A stretch of DNA of 64,000 bases from Aminipila sp047974845 (GTDB lineage: Bacteria; Bacillota; Clostridia; Peptostreptococcales; Anaerovoracaceae). A program made the position numbers and the translations under genes. The notes beneath the pieces were generated by a model, which did not search any database, was not told where the DNA came from, and saw only the letters and a list, made by a program, of their open reading frames with translations. The first letter of the stretch is position 1. Every line of letters starts with the position of its first letter. The stretch spans positions 37,103 to 101,102 of the forward strand of contig JBKECQ010000038.1 in assembly GCA_047974845.1 (NCBI GenBank). Reading direction: 5' to 3'. Below are positions 42,310-51,311 of this stretch, piece after piece.

Positions 42310-44124
42310 CTATTTTTCCTCCTTGTTTTTTATAACCTTGCCTTCCATTACATCGACAATCTCTTCAATTTGTTTCAAGGCTTCTTCCGGTGAGCAGCTC
42401 ACCTGTGCACCAGCAGTAGTCAAATGTCCTCCGCCTCCCATTTTTTCCATAATAGTTTGCATATTCATTTGACCAAGAGATCTTGCACTTATTACAGTTA
42501 CTCCGTTTTCATCAATTCCTGCCACAAAACTAGCTCTAACGTCTTTTACAGATAATAATTCATCTGCTGCTTGTGCATTTATCACTTGAATATCTCTATG
42601 TTTTCCCTTGCTTACAGAATAAGCAATTCCATTTTCTTTTATCTCGGCACTTGCAATGCTTTGCGCCCTTATTTTAAATGCTTCCGCATCTGTTTGGAAA
42701 AATCTCTTTACTGTAGTTGTATCCGCACCTGAACGTCTTAACCATGATGCGGCTTCAAAAGTTCTAACTCCGGTCTTTACTGCAAATCTATTTGTATCCA
42801 TTGAGATTCCTGCCAAAAGACCTTCTACCTCCAGCTTTGCAACATTTTTCTTGTCACCTGAGTACTGCAATATCTCAGTAACCAGCTCAGAAGTAGATGA
42901 AGCATATGGTTCCATATAGTAAAGAGTGGCATTTTCAATCCATTCTTCCGCCTTTCTATGATGGTCAATAACCACTACCTTTTCAGTTAAATCCAGTAAT
43001 TCTTTACATTCTACCAAACTAGGTCTGTGCGTATCAAGAACTACAAGCAATGTATCCTTATCTGTCATTGCTATTGCTTTTTCACTATTTATAAATGAAT
43101 ATTGTTCTGTCTCTTTGGCTTGATTATATATTTCTGCAAGCGTTTCAAAGTAGTTATTTATAACAATATGTGCTTCCTTATTTCTATTTGCCGCAATTCT
43201 GTTAATACCAAGGGCTGAACCAAAAGAGTCCATATCAGGATTTCTATGACCCATTATAATCACTTTTGATGATTGGTCAATCAACTGTCTTATTGCATGA
43301 GCAATAATCCTTGACTTCCCCTTATTTCCCTTTTCAACAGTTTGCATTTTTCCGCCAAAGTACTCTATTTTTGCACCTTTTTTAACAACAGCTTGATCTC
43401 CGCCCCTACCTAAAGCAAGATCTAGAGCCGCCAGTGCATACTGGTCTGTCTGTGCGGGATGCTTTCCTCCTGCACCAATACCGATACTAAGTGTTACCGG
43501 AAAGTCTGCCTCAGTCTCTATTTCTCTAATATCATCTAAAATGGCAAATTTGTTTTCAATGATTTTATCTAGATAAACATTTTCAAAAATCATCAAATAC
43601 ATATTTTCCTTATGTCTTGTTATAGTTGCATTTCCTCTTGCGGCCCATTGTCTAACCGCTTTATCAATCTCTGAATTCAGAGTCAGTCTCTTTTCTTCTG
43701 ATGTACTTGATGTCAGTTCATCATAATTATCTACGTTTATTGTAGCAATGCAAACTTTTTCGTCATTGTACATATTTTTTAAATTTTCATAGTTTGTAAT
43801 ATCATAAAAGTATATTAACGCGCGTTTCTGTTCTCCATTGCCGATATGTTCAACTTGCAACCTAAAAATCTTATCATTTCTTGAAAGAGTCAAAAATTTC
43901 TCGTTTACCTCTTCCGCAAAGAGATCATTATTCTTGATTCCTGTAAGAGCAAATATATCAGCTCCTCTTATACCATCATATTTGAACACTTCGTCAATTT
44001 TATTGCTTGCTCTTGTCACCTTTCCATTCTGATTAATAATACACATAGGGAAAGGTACGTAAGAAGAAAGTAATTTTTCTATCCTCTTTTCCTTTGAGCC
44101 TCTTTCTTGTACATTTGTTTCCAT
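42310..44124 (-). CDS. gdpP: GdpP-like c-di-AMP phosphodiesterase without transmembrane segments
   Basis: 604 aa. PAS domain about 20-105, degenerate GGDEF about 110-245 (YALAALDLALGRGGDQAVV), DHH domain with GHRNPDMDSFGSALG, VLDTHRPSL and VVIDHHRKAE, DHHA1 domain with MGGGGHLTTAGAQV. Catalytic residues are intact, so it should hydrolyse c-di-AMP to pApA. GdpP/YybT proteins normally start with two membrane helices (about 80 residues); here the PAS begins almost at once, and only 42 nt separate it from the preceding gene, leaving no room for them. Likely cytosolic. Confidence 0.9.
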   Translation of the reverse strand: METNVQERGSKEKRIEKLLSSYVPFPMCIINQNGKVTRASNKIDEVFKYDGIRGADIFALTGIKNNDLFAEEVNEKFLTLSRNDKIFRLQVEHIGNGEQKRALIYFYDITNYENLKNMYNDEKVCIATINVDNYDELTSSTSEEKRLTLNSEIDKAVRQWAARGNATITRHKENMYLMIFENVYLDKIIENKFAILDDIREIETEADFPVTLSIGIGAGGKHPAQTDQYALAALDLALGRGGDQAVVKKGAKIEYFGGKMQTVEKGNKGKSRIIAHAIRQLIDQSSKVIIMGHRNPDMDSFGSALGINRIAANRNKEAHIVINNYFETLAEIYNQAKETEQYSFINSEKAIAMTDKDTLLVVLDTHRPSLVECKELLDLTEKVVVIDHHRKAEEWIENATLYYMEPYASSTSELVTEILQYSGDKKNVAKLEVEGLLAGISMDTNRFAVKTGVRTFEAASWLRRSGADTTTVKRFFQTDAEAFKIRAQSIASAEIKENGIAYSVSKGKHRDIQVINAQAADELLSVKDVRASFVAGIDENGVTVISARSLGQMNMQTIMEKMGGGGHLTTAGAQVSCSPEEALKQIEEIVDVMEGKVIKNKEEK

Positions 44125-44166
44125 TTTGTTTCCTCTTTTTTCTCTTACTAATCAATTCTCACACGA

Positions 44167-44910
44167 TTAACGTTTTGTTATCATGCGGCGTAACCCAAAT
44201 CCTAAATCAAAGAATCCGAGCATGCATAATAGCATCTGACCTATAGCTGTTGGTAAGAAAAGTAAGCAGATTATGATAGCAACAACTTTCGACCATCTCT
44301 TTTGGTCACAGAAATAAAATATTACAGCAATACCTTGTATCTGAAATGCGAATTGGAACAGCACCTGCACATTTACTTGTAAAACATTGCTGTCCATAAA
44401 TCCAATTAATGTTACTACTAAGGTCATTAGGTATATTAGAATCCAACCCCAAAGAGCTTTCTTTGGCATAGAAAATTCCTTTAGAGGCGGCAACTGAGGT
44501 AAAGGGTATTTGGCCCTTTTACTCATTTTGCTTATAAACATATATTCAAAATAAGAAATCACTGTTGCCCAAACTAATGTAGTTGCGGGCAATGCATTTA
44601 TGGCATAGGTATAAACTTGTGTTAATAATGATACTCGTTCTTGAAAAGAAAGCTTACCCATACCTAACATTGAAATAAACTGGTCATTACCTGCTGCCAT
44701 CTCACAAAATGATTGTAAGTCCGCAGAAATCGTTTGTCCTATTGGATGCCCCGTTGCTGTTGCCATAAGAAAAATCAATGCCATTGAAATAGCAACGCCA
44801 AACACACCCTGAAATATAGCTTTATACCCATCTTGGGTCTTTCTTGCCGAAGAAGCCATTAACGGCAACGGCAAAAATATTAATACTGCAAATATAATTA
44901 ATGTGTACAT
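44167..44910 (-). CDS. yybS: YybS-like membrane protein (DUF2232)
   Basis: 247 aa, six to seven hydrophobic helices, including a first helix MYTLIIFAVLIFLPLPLMA and a C-terminal VAIIICLLFLPTAIGQMLLCMLGFFDLGFGLRR. Position upstream of gdpP-rplI-dnaB is the conserved place of YybS. Function unknown in the family; a transport role is guessed from the fold. Confidence 0.8.
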   Translation of the reverse strand: MYTLIIFAVLIFLPLPLMASSARKTQDGYKAIFQGVFGVAISMALIFLMATATGHPIGQTISADLQSFCEMAAGNDQFISMLGMGKLSFQERVSLLTQVYTYAINALPATTLVWATVISYFEYMFISKMSKRAKYPLPQLPPLKEFSMPKKALWGWILIYLMTLVVTLIGFMDSNVLQVNVQVLFQFAFQIQGIAVIFYFCDQKRWSKVVAIIICLLFLPTAIGQMLLCMLGFFDLGFGLRRMITKR

Positions 44911-45029
44911 TCCACTCTCCCCAATAATTTAACCTATTAATTATATCATATAGTTATGTAAAGTTCAAACATTACAAATTATTGGTCTTATTCCTTTTCT
45001 GTATATTATCATACTACAAAATCAAAGCA

Positions 45030-45073
45030 AATTGTTGCTTATTATCATTTAAATTGTTGCTTATTATCATTTA
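45030..45073. repeat. 22-bp perfect tandem duplication
   Basis: Units 45030-45051 and 45052-45073 are identical (AATTGTTGC...CATTTA). Confidence 0.92.
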
Positions 45074-45160
45074 ACACGTAACAGCTTTTTCTTTTCATGG
45101 ATATATGAATATATGCGTATTTAAATTTGTTCTTCACCTTTGATTATGTTCCATTTTTTG

Positions 45161-45197
45161 CATAAAAAAACGGCAGATTCTAAAAATCTACCGTTTA
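45161..45197 (-). terminator. Terminator of rpsF-ssb-rpsR
   Basis: 12-bp stem with one mismatch (AAACGGYAGATT), followed on the minus strand by TTTTTTT. Confidence 0.88.
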
Positions 45198-45212
45198 AAT
45201 ATTCTTTTTAAA

Positions 45213-45446
45213 TTAGTCTGCTACGTAAGGTAGTAAAGCAACAATTCTTGCTCTCTTGATAGCCTTAGTAACTTCTCTCTGGTGAATAGCACAAGTACCA
45301 GTTATTCTCTTAGGAAGAATCTTACCTCTTTCAGTAACATACTTCTTTAGTTTGTCAACATCCTTGTAATCTATTGCTTCAGTCTTGTCGGCACAGAATT
45401 GGCATACTTTCTTTCTTCTCATGCCGCCACGTCTCTTATCCATCAT
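45213..45446 (-). CDS. rpsR: 30S ribosomal protein S18
   Basis: 77 aa: KKVCQFCADKTEAIDYKDVDKLKKYVTERGKILPKRITGTCAIHQREVTKAIKRARIVALLPYV. Retains Cys residues near the N terminus (CQFC), a C+ type form. Last gene of rpsF-ssb-rpsR. Confidence 0.97.
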   Translation of the reverse strand: MMDKRRGGMRRKKVCQFCADKTEAIDYKDVDKLKKYVTERGKILPKRITGTCAIHQREVTKAIKRARIVALLPYVAD

Positions 45447-45493
45447 AGCGTTTGCGCTCCTTTCATTAAAATCTGCGCGAGGTTACCCTCTGT

Positions 45494-45928
45494 TTAGAAT
45501 GGAATATCATCGTCATCTAAAGATGAAAATCCTTCTGGTATAGACGGTTCATCTATTGACTCAAACCCAGTAGGCACTGATGCACTTGATCTAGCACTAT
45601 CTTGGCCTCTATCGCCCCACTCTAAAAATTCTACGTTATTAGCTACTACATCAGTGGTGTAAACTGTAACACCATCTTTGTTCTTGTAGCTTCCTGTTTG
45701 AATTCTTCCTTGAACACCTACAAGTCTGCCTTTTGTAAGAAATCTCTCACAGTTTTCAGCTTGTTTACCAAAAACAGTTATTCTCGGAAAATCAGTTTGC
45801 TTTTCTTTTCCCTGTCCGGTTGGTCTGTCTATCGCTAGCGTAAATGTAGCTACAGCCATCTGGGTACCGGGAGTATATCTAACTTCAGGGTCCCTAGTAA
45901 GTCGTCCTATAAGAACTACACTATTCAT
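45494..45928 (-). CDS. ssb: Single-stranded DNA-binding protein
   Basis: 144 aa: OB fold (MNSVVLIGRLTRDPEVRYTPGTQMAVATFTLAIDR, GKQAENCERFLTKGRLVGVQGRI) and an acidic tail ending DDDDIPF, the protein-interaction tip. Between rpsF and rpsR as in most Firmicutes. Confidence 0.97.
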   Translation of the reverse strand: MNSVVLIGRLTRDPEVRYTPGTQMAVATFTLAIDRPTGQGKEKQTDFPRITVFGKQAENCERFLTKGRLVGVQGRIQTGSYKNKDGVTVYTTDVVANNVEFLEWGDRGQDSARSSASVPTGFESIDEPSIPEGFSSLDDDDIPF

Positions 45929-45938
45929 TTGTTACCCC

Positions 45939-46226
45939 CTATTTCTCATCTTTATTAATGATAAGATGTCTCATAACTGCGTCTGAAATTCTAAGTCTTC
46001 TGTCTAATTCTTTTGGTAGTTCAGTGCCCGCCTTGAATTCAACAACAACGTAGTAACCTTCGTTCTTTTTCTGAATTGGATATGCAAGCTTTCTCATGCC
46101 CCAAACATCAACCTTACCAACTTCACCGTCTGCTGTGATGATTTCCTGTACTGTTGCAACAACAGCATCTTTCTTTGCATCTTCTACAGTTGGGTCGATA
46201 ATGAACATAACTTCATAATTTGTCAT
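45939..46226 (-). CDS. rpsF: 30S ribosomal protein S6
   Basis: 95 aa: NYEVMFIIDPTVEDAKKDAVVATVQEII, DVWGMRKLAYPIQKKNEGYYVVVEFKA, LDRRLRISDAVMRHLIIN. First gene of the operon; probably autoregulated with S18 through the leader. Confidence 0.97.
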   Translation of the reverse strand: MTNYEVMFIIDPTVEDAKKDAVVATVQEIITADGEVGKVDVWGMRKLAYPIQKKNEGYYVVVEFKAGTELPKELDRRLRISDAVMRHLIINKDEK

Positions 46227-46236
46227 TTGTTTTCAC

Positions 46237-46333
46237 CTCCCTATGGACTTAATGGTGCAGACCTTATGTCTGCACAGAGAGCAATCCTTTGTTTTTGGGG
46301 ATCCTCGTTAAAAATAACAAGTCCCTTAAAATT
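46237..46333 (-). ncRNA. Structured leader of rpsF (candidate S6:S18-binding element)
   Basis: In the 5' leader an 8-bp perfect hairpin (GTGCAGAC/GTCTGCAC, loop ATAAG) is enclosed by a distal pairing of GGACTT with AAGTCC next to the ribosome binding site. This placement matches the known S6:S18 autoregulatory leaders. I did not see the CCG feature expected for that motif, so the class is tentative. Confidence 0.45.
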
Positions 46334-46344
46334 CATGCCTTTTA

Positions 46345-46372
46345 ATTATACTACATTTTTTTTAAAATGCAA
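46345..46372 (-). promoter_or_regulatory. Promoter of rpsF-ssb-rpsR
   Basis: Minus strand TTGCAT, 16-nt spacer, TATAAT. Confidence 0.68.
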
Positions 46373-46385
46373 GAAAATTTTATAA

Positions 46386-46988
46386 TTAATTCTTAACACC
46401 TACATCATTCTTATCCTCACAAGAGCACTTAAGGTCTTCTTCTTCACAATATGGGCAAACATATTTGTTTACCAATCCTGCCACTACAATACCAATGGTT
46501 GTATCTATAACCCTAATGATAACATGATATAGTGTAGATATTTTATCAAATTCCGGTTCAAGACCAATACCTATAAATACTACACAGCAAATAACAACTC
46601 CATTTTTCTTATCAATAAGTGTGCATAGCCAAATGCAAAGTATTAGTCCTATAGGTATCATTATTAAATATAGACCTTTATCATAATAGGGTGTTCGTTG
46701 GGCAATAGTAATTAAAATAAAGCCCAAAATACCACCGATTAAGGTTCCTAAAAATCTATGCCACCCAATTTGCCAAGACTTTCCAACAGTTTCTCTCATA
46801 CAAACAACTGCTGCAAAGCAGGCATATAGCCCCATCTGCGGCCCAACAATAAAATGTACCAGTAGACAAAGAAATACGGCTAAAGCTGTTTTTATGTTTC
46901 TAAGTCCTATCTTGTATTTTGAAAACCCTACTTTACACGAATCATCACCAATTTTTTCCTCAACACTTTTACTTGGCTTTTTTTTCAT
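46386..46988 (-). CDS. FUSC/aromatic-acid-exporter-like membrane protein
   Basis: 200 aa with about five hydrophobic segments: KIGLRNIKTALAVFLCLLVHFIVGPQMGLYACFAAVVCMRETVGKSWQIGWHRFLGTLIGGILGFILI, matching the ArAE/FUSC-like N-terminal module (DUF939 type). C terminus ends in a Cys-rich cytoplasmic stretch (CPYCEEEDLKCSCEDK), a possible metal site. Substrate unknown. 27 nt after the aldolase gene. Confidence 0.72.
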   Translation of the reverse strand: MKKKPSKSVEEKIGDDSCKVGFSKYKIGLRNIKTALAVFLCLLVHFIVGPQMGLYACFAAVVCMRETVGKSWQIGWHRFLGTLIGGILGFILITIAQRTPYYDKGLYLIMIPIGLILCIWLCTLIDKKNGVVICCVVFIGIGLEPEFDKISTLYHVIIRVIDTTIGIVVAGLVNKYVCPYCEEEDLKCSCEDKNDVGVKN

Positions 46989-47015
46989 AGAAAATTCCTT
47001 TTCACTTTCATAAAG

Positions 47016-48338
47016 TTAGATTATCCCAAACTTTGTTTTTATCTCTAACACCTCATCTTCCGTAATGGGTGTTATGATTCCTCCAAGTTCCTTTGCTTGA
47101 ATAACAGCCTGCGTGCTAAATTCTATAACTTCCAATTTATCAAAAGCGTTAAATAAGCTTGAACCTGTGCAAATATAGCAGTCATTCTCTATTATTGCAA
47201 CAGGAGACTTTTGTTTAAAGTATTCCGATAACTCCTCTTTTCTACTTATGGTAGATCCAAATGGGAATTTTTCAATTCTTTCCCTCAATACTATATAGCA
47301 CTCCGGAATAGTTTTTAAATCATATTCTAAATCTGTTACTGCAAAAACCATTGCATTCTCCGGAGCTGACATTATTATTGCATTTATGTCCGGGTTTTCA
47401 TCATAGATTTTCTTGTGTAACAAAACACTCTTTGAAGGGATTTTCCCCTTTTCTGCCATTCCATCTTTTATCTTTACCAAATTTTCTGCTTTTAACTCTG
47501 CTTTATTTGCGTTGCTTTGTGTAATTACAAAAGTATTTTCGTTTAATCTTGCAGAAATAACGCCAATATTTTGAGTCATTAACTTTCTCTTATAAGCTCT
47601 GGTGGCAATATCACAAATTTTTTCCCTCAATAGTTTTTCACTATCATCATATTCCCGAAAATCTTCTTGCAACGGCATACACGTCAACCTGTTATCATGG
47701 GCGTGTTTATTGTATACACTCATCTGCTCTTTAGTAATAAGTTTAGGACTTAGACCCGAAAATGCCATTGCTTTCGACTGAATTGAAATACTTAGGTTTA
47801 AGTCCTCAAACAGACCAAAAGCTTCTTTAAGCCCATATTCAGATGCCACAAAGGCTCCGTGGTTTTCTAAAATTGCTGAATTACAGCCTGCATTTTCTTT
47901 AAATACTTTTTTAACATTGTCCTTAAGAGCCGTCGTTCCGGGACAGGCATACTTAGCCATCTGTATATTTTTTATATTGTTTGCTACTTTAGGAATAAGC
48001 ATTGTTTCAGGCTTTTTTCTTATTAAGCTGGTGGCTACCAGTGCCGGCGGGTGAGCATGAACTACGCCCTTAAAGTTTTGGTTTACTGCGTAAAGGGCTT
48101 TGTGGATTTCTGTTTCCACAGATGGTTTTCCTTTTCCCTCTACCTTTCCTTCAGCAGTAATTTTTAATATGTCCTCTTCTTTATATCGGGCCTTATCCCC
48201 ACCGGAAGGTGTTATCCATATGTTTCCTTGCGAATCCATTAAGGAAATGTTTCCGCCGGACACAGTTGTCAGCCTACCCTCATAAATTCTAGACATAATT
48301 TTACACACTTCCTGTGCTTCATTATAAATATTACCCAT
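47016..48338 (-). CDS. Tandem class II aldolase/adducin-domain protein
   Basis: 440 aa: two class II aldolase domains in one chain. Domain 1 (1-205) has the zinc ligands VVHAHPPAL (His94, His96) and LENHGAFV (His160) plus PSVETEIH, as in L-fuculose-phosphate aldolase and relatives. Domain 2 (about 215-440) keeps the fold (KLMTQNIGVISARL, IPSKSVLLHKKIY) but has SAPEN in place of H-H-P and ENDCYICTG in place of ENHG, so it cannot bind zinc the same way. Start taken at 48338, with TTGGAG 8 nt upstream; an in-frame ATG at 48356 has none. Confidence 0.85.
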   Translation of the reverse strand: MGNIYNEAQEVCKIMSRIYEGRLTTVSGGNISLMDSQGNIWITPSGGDKARYKEEDILKITAEGKVEGKGKPSVETEIHKALYAVNQNFKGVVHAHPPALVATSLIRKKPETMLIPKVANNIKNIQMAKYACPGTTALKDNVKKVFKENAGCNSAILENHGAFVASEYGLKEAFGLFEDLNLSISIQSKAMAFSGLSPKLITKEQMSVYNKHAHDNRLTCMPLQEDFREYDDSEKLLREKICDIATRAYKRKLMTQNIGVISARLNENTFVITQSNANKAELKAENLVKIKDGMAEKGKIPSKSVLLHKKIYDENPDINAIIMSAPENAMVFAVTDLEYDLKTIPECYIVLRERIEKFPFGSTISRKEELSEYFKQKSPVAIIENDCYICTGSSLFNAFDKLEVIEFSTQAVIQAKELGGIITPITEDEVLEIKTKFGII

Positions 48339-48427
48339 TCTTTGTTCTCCAAGCATAATAACTCAATATACCTTTATATGTTATATTTAAAGGTTTTAGA
48401 TTAGAATATATCTACCACTTTGGAATG

Positions 48428-48512
48428 TTTTAAACTAACATATACCTGATATACTTAAACTTTTTAAACTAACATATACCTGGTATACTTAAACTTTTTA
48501 AATTAACATATA
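48428..48512. repeat. 34-bp tandem repeat covering the AEC transporter stop codon
   Basis: Units start at 48428, 48462 and 48496 (partial). The last overlaps the final codons and TAA of the transporter gene, so the repeat copies the gene end. Confidence 0.9.
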
Positions 48513-49436
48513 AGGTCCTAGTATTATAATCCAAATAAATATTGTTGCAATAGATACTAAGGATGAAAAAACAACAAATTGTCCCGCTAATACTTCATCC
48601 CCTTCCATCTGCTGGGCCACAGCAAAGGTTGCTACAGCGGTTGGCGCCGTAAACAAAGAAAATAAACAGCAAATTTCATAATTTTTAAAGCCCAACATAA
48701 TAGCTAGAGGTAATACAAGGGCAGGTATTAAAATCAGCTTTATTAAAACGCCTATTGCCAATTCACGTTTATACTTAGCGGCGTAAGTGAACACAAAACT
48801 ACCTCCCAGCGTAATAAGCGCCAGAGGTGTTGTTATACTACTAATATCCTCCATTGTTTTCCAAATCAGGCTTGGAATACTAATATTAAAAATTACAAAA
48901 GTTATTCCGGATACTGTGCCTATTATCATAGGATTCTTTATTACGCTTTTAATAATCCGCAGGTAATCTATCTTTTCGCCTCTAAATGTTTCAAAGGCAA
49001 TAACACTACTTAAATTGTATAGTATTGATGCAAATGCCACTACTAATGCCATTAATCCCGCATAGCTTTCACCAATTAGGGCGACTGTTATGGGAATACC
49101 AAAATATGCGCCATTACCTCTAACCATCGCTTGCACCATGGAACCCCTTCGCCTATTTTCTTTCTCAAAAATAGGGACAAGCTTAAGGCTGATAATAAAT
49201 ACTATCAGTGTTATCAAAACAGTAAATAGAATAAGTTTTAAATTAAAAACCTGCCTAATATCTGTCTTATACACATTTACAAACATTAAAGTTGGCAAAA
49301 GAACTGTAAATATCAATTTATTGAGGTTCTTTACAACTTCATCATTTATAATCCTTGCTTTTCTTGAAATTGTTCCAACTAACATGAGCATTAGCAAAGG
49401 TAATACCACGTCTAAAGCTAAACTAATAGTGTTCAT
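48498..49436 (-). CDS. AEC family (auxin efflux carrier-like) transporter
   Basis: 312 aa, ten hydrophobic helices in two five-helix halves with a polar centre. Signatures: VLPLLMLMLVGTISRKARIINDEVVKNLNKLIFTVLLPTLMF, GAYFGIPI and LGFKNYEICCLFSLFTAPTAVATFAVAQQM. Relatives move malate or other carboxylates. 18 nt after the nucleotidyltransferase gene. Confidence 0.88.
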   Translation of the reverse strand: MNTISLALDVVLPLLMLMLVGTISRKARIINDEVVKNLNKLIFTVLLPTLMFVNVYKTDIRQVFNLKLILFTVLITLIVFIISLKLVPIFEKENRRRGSMVQAMVRGNGAYFGIPITVALIGESYAGLMALVVAFASILYNLSSVIAFETFRGEKIDYLRIIKSVIKNPMIIGTVSGITFVIFNISIPSLIWKTMEDISSITTPLALITLGGSFVFTYAAKYKRELAIGVLIKLILIPALVLPLAIMLGFKNYEICCLFSLFTAPTAVATFAVAQQMEGDEVLAGQFVVFSSLVSIATIFIWIIILGPYMLI

Positions 49437-49454
49437 CTTAAAGCCCCTTGCATA

Positions 49455-50378
49455 TTAAATCCACAATTTTTCCGGATATAAACCTTTGTCTTTTAGCGCC
49501 TGTAGTGAATCTACAACCATAGCTTTATCTTCTTTATATGTCACTCCATACCACTTATCAGATGATTTTAATACTTTAACCGTTGCTAAATCTTCTTTAA
49601 TTAGTTCATCAACAGCAAGAGGTAAAAAATACTCTCCCTTTAGAGGGTTTTCAATAAGTGCATTATCTAAGAATTTTGGAAATCTAGCCGACATTTCGTC
49701 TATCATAGCCCTACTGAATCCCCAGAAATTCATAGATACAGGCGTTCCCTTTTCTATTTTTTCCCATGTTTCCCCATCATCTTGTGTAAATCCGATAGTA
49801 CCGTCATCCATCCATTTTATTTTTGTTCGTTCTGTAATTTCTTTTAACAGTCCACCTTCAGTTGTTTTACATACCCCTCTGGCAACTGTTCCGTTCTCTG
49901 TCAATGTATTTTCTATTAAATAGCCTGCCATACAAAATCTATATTTTTCATCATCCTTGGTATTTGAAAGATATTCATAAATGCTCTGAAATGCCCCCGG
50001 ACCATAATAATCGTCGGCATTTATTACTGCAAAGGGGCCATCTATCATGTCTCTTGCGCTAAGAACTGCATGACAGGTTCCCCATGGTTTTTCTCTTCCT
50101 TCCGGAACCTTATATCCTTCCGGTAAATCAGTAAGCTCTTGAAACGCATATCTAATATTCATGTGCTTTGATGCTCTACCGTCCATAATCTTTTTAAAAT
50201 CTTCTTCAATATCTTTTTTTATAATGCATATAACTTCTTTAAATCCTGCCAAATACGCGTCATATAGCGAAAAATCTATAATTAATTCTCCCGCAGAGCC
50301 AACTGGATCCATTTGCTTAAGACCACCATATCTGCTGCCCATGCCCGCAGCCATTATTACTAAAATCGGTTCTTTCAT
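49455..50378 (-). CDS. Nucleotidyltransferase family protein (sugar-phosphate NTP transferase-like)
   Basis: 307 aa with the nucleotide-binding start VIMAAGMGSRYGGLKQMDPVG and FAVINADDYYGPGAFQSIY, the metal Asp region. The KPWGTCHAVLSARDMI block fits the family. Likely activates a sugar phosphate; the exact sugar is not evident and no glycan genes are adjacent. Confidence 0.82.
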   Translation of the reverse strand: MKEPILVIMAAGMGSRYGGLKQMDPVGSAGELIIDFSLYDAYLAGFKEVICIIKKDIEEDFKKIMDGRASKHMNIRYAFQELTDLPEGYKVPEGREKPWGTCHAVLSARDMIDGPFAVINADDYYGPGAFQSIYEYLSNTKDDEKYRFCMAGYLIENTLTENGTVARGVCKTTEGGLLKEITERTKIKWMDDGTIGFTQDDGETWEKIEKGTPVSMNFWGFSRAMIDEMSARFPKFLDNALIENPLKGEYFLPLAVDELIKEDLATVKVLKSSDKWYGVTYKEDKAMVVDSLQALKDKGLYPEKLWI

Positions 50379-50598
50379 ACCTTGCCTCCATTTCGACTTT
50401 TGAACTCAACAAAATTTATGTGTCCTTGCCTTTACAGACTTTAAATTTTTCTTTTTTAAGTCTTCTCATTTTATACCATAATTATAACAAATTCAACCTT
50501 GCGCTTTGCTTTTATGTTATACTATCCAAAGAAGTATATATAAGTTAACATTTACTTTATGTTTCTACTTGGTTTATCCAAAACAGGAGGTTACAATT

Positions 50599-51147
50599 AT
50601 GAAATATACAAGTTATGAGGCTGAAAAAAGAGCCGCTTTGGCGGTTGCTGACCTTATGGCCGCTGCGGCAAGAACTGCACCTAAGGGGTGTGGGGTTGAC
50701 AACATTGAAATTGTTATTCTGGAAGGAAAAGAAAAAGATGAATTAGCAGAAAACTTAAGAAAAATAGGAACCGAAAGGGATATAGATTTTTTTATTAGAG
50801 ATGCCGGAAATTTAGAAAATAGTCACTGTGTTTTATTAATCGGTGTAAACGATAATCCTCTTGGATTGGACAAATGCGGTTTATGCGGATTTGAAAATTG
50901 TGGACTTATGAAGCAAGCAGGAGCAAATTGTGCTTTTAATATAACAGACTTAGGCATTGCCGTTGGTTCCGCAGTTTCCATTGCGGCGGACAACCGTATT
51001 GATAACAGAGTATTTTATTCCGCAGGAAAGGTTGCTGTTGAAACAGGCTTCTTCCCTGAAACGGTTAAAGTGGGCTATGCAATTCCTCTTTCTACCTCAT
51101 CTAAAAGCATATTTTTTGATAGGGCACCCGGCTGTGTACTGGTTTAA
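50599..51147 (+). CDS. DUF2148 ferredoxin-like Fe-S protein
   Basis: 182 aa. A Cys cluster DKCGLCGFENCGLMKQAGANC (about residues 94-114) matches DUF2148 proteins thought to bind an iron-sulfur cluster. The C-terminal half, GIAVGSAVSIAADNRIDNRVFYSAGKVAVETGFFP, is the conserved core. Start is ATG 50599 after CAGGAGG; longer frames upstream lack a site. Common in anaerobes, with unknown function. Confidence 0.85.
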   Translation: MKYTSYEAEKRAALAVADLMAAAARTAPKGCGVDNIEIVILEGKEKDELAENLRKIGTERDIDFFIRDAGNLENSHCVLLIGVNDNPLGLDKCGLCGFENCGLMKQAGANCAFNITDLGIAVGSAVSIAADNRIDNRVFYSAGKVAVETGFFPETVKVGYAIPLSTSSKSIFFDRAPGCVLV

Positions 51148-51185
51148 ATCTACAGAGCAAAGCCATTGTAACGTTTATTGTATAA

Positions 51186-51245
51186 AAAAAGTATATATGT
51201 GATACACTTGGATATTTCTCTAAGTATCACATATATACTTTTTAT
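51186..51245 (+). terminator. Terminator after the DUF2148 gene
   Basis: 19-20-bp perfect stem (AAAAGTATATATGTGATAC and its complement), large loop, then TTTTTATTTTTTT. Confidence 0.85.
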
Positions 51246-51311
51246 TTTTTTATTATCTATTTTCTATTTTTTATTCTTTCTTCTTTATTCTCTATTTTTT
51301 AATTTATTATT

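Larger units (their letters stand above)
44911..45212. other. 302-nt region between rpsR and yybS
   Basis: Contains the rpsR terminator and a 22-bp perfect tandem duplication (45030-45073). No gene. A yybS promoter must lie here but no pair with good spacing stood out. Confidence 0.55.

Noticed and set aside
48428..48512. CRISPR array
   Set aside because: The 34-bp units are directly adjacent with no unique spacers and no cas genes are present.
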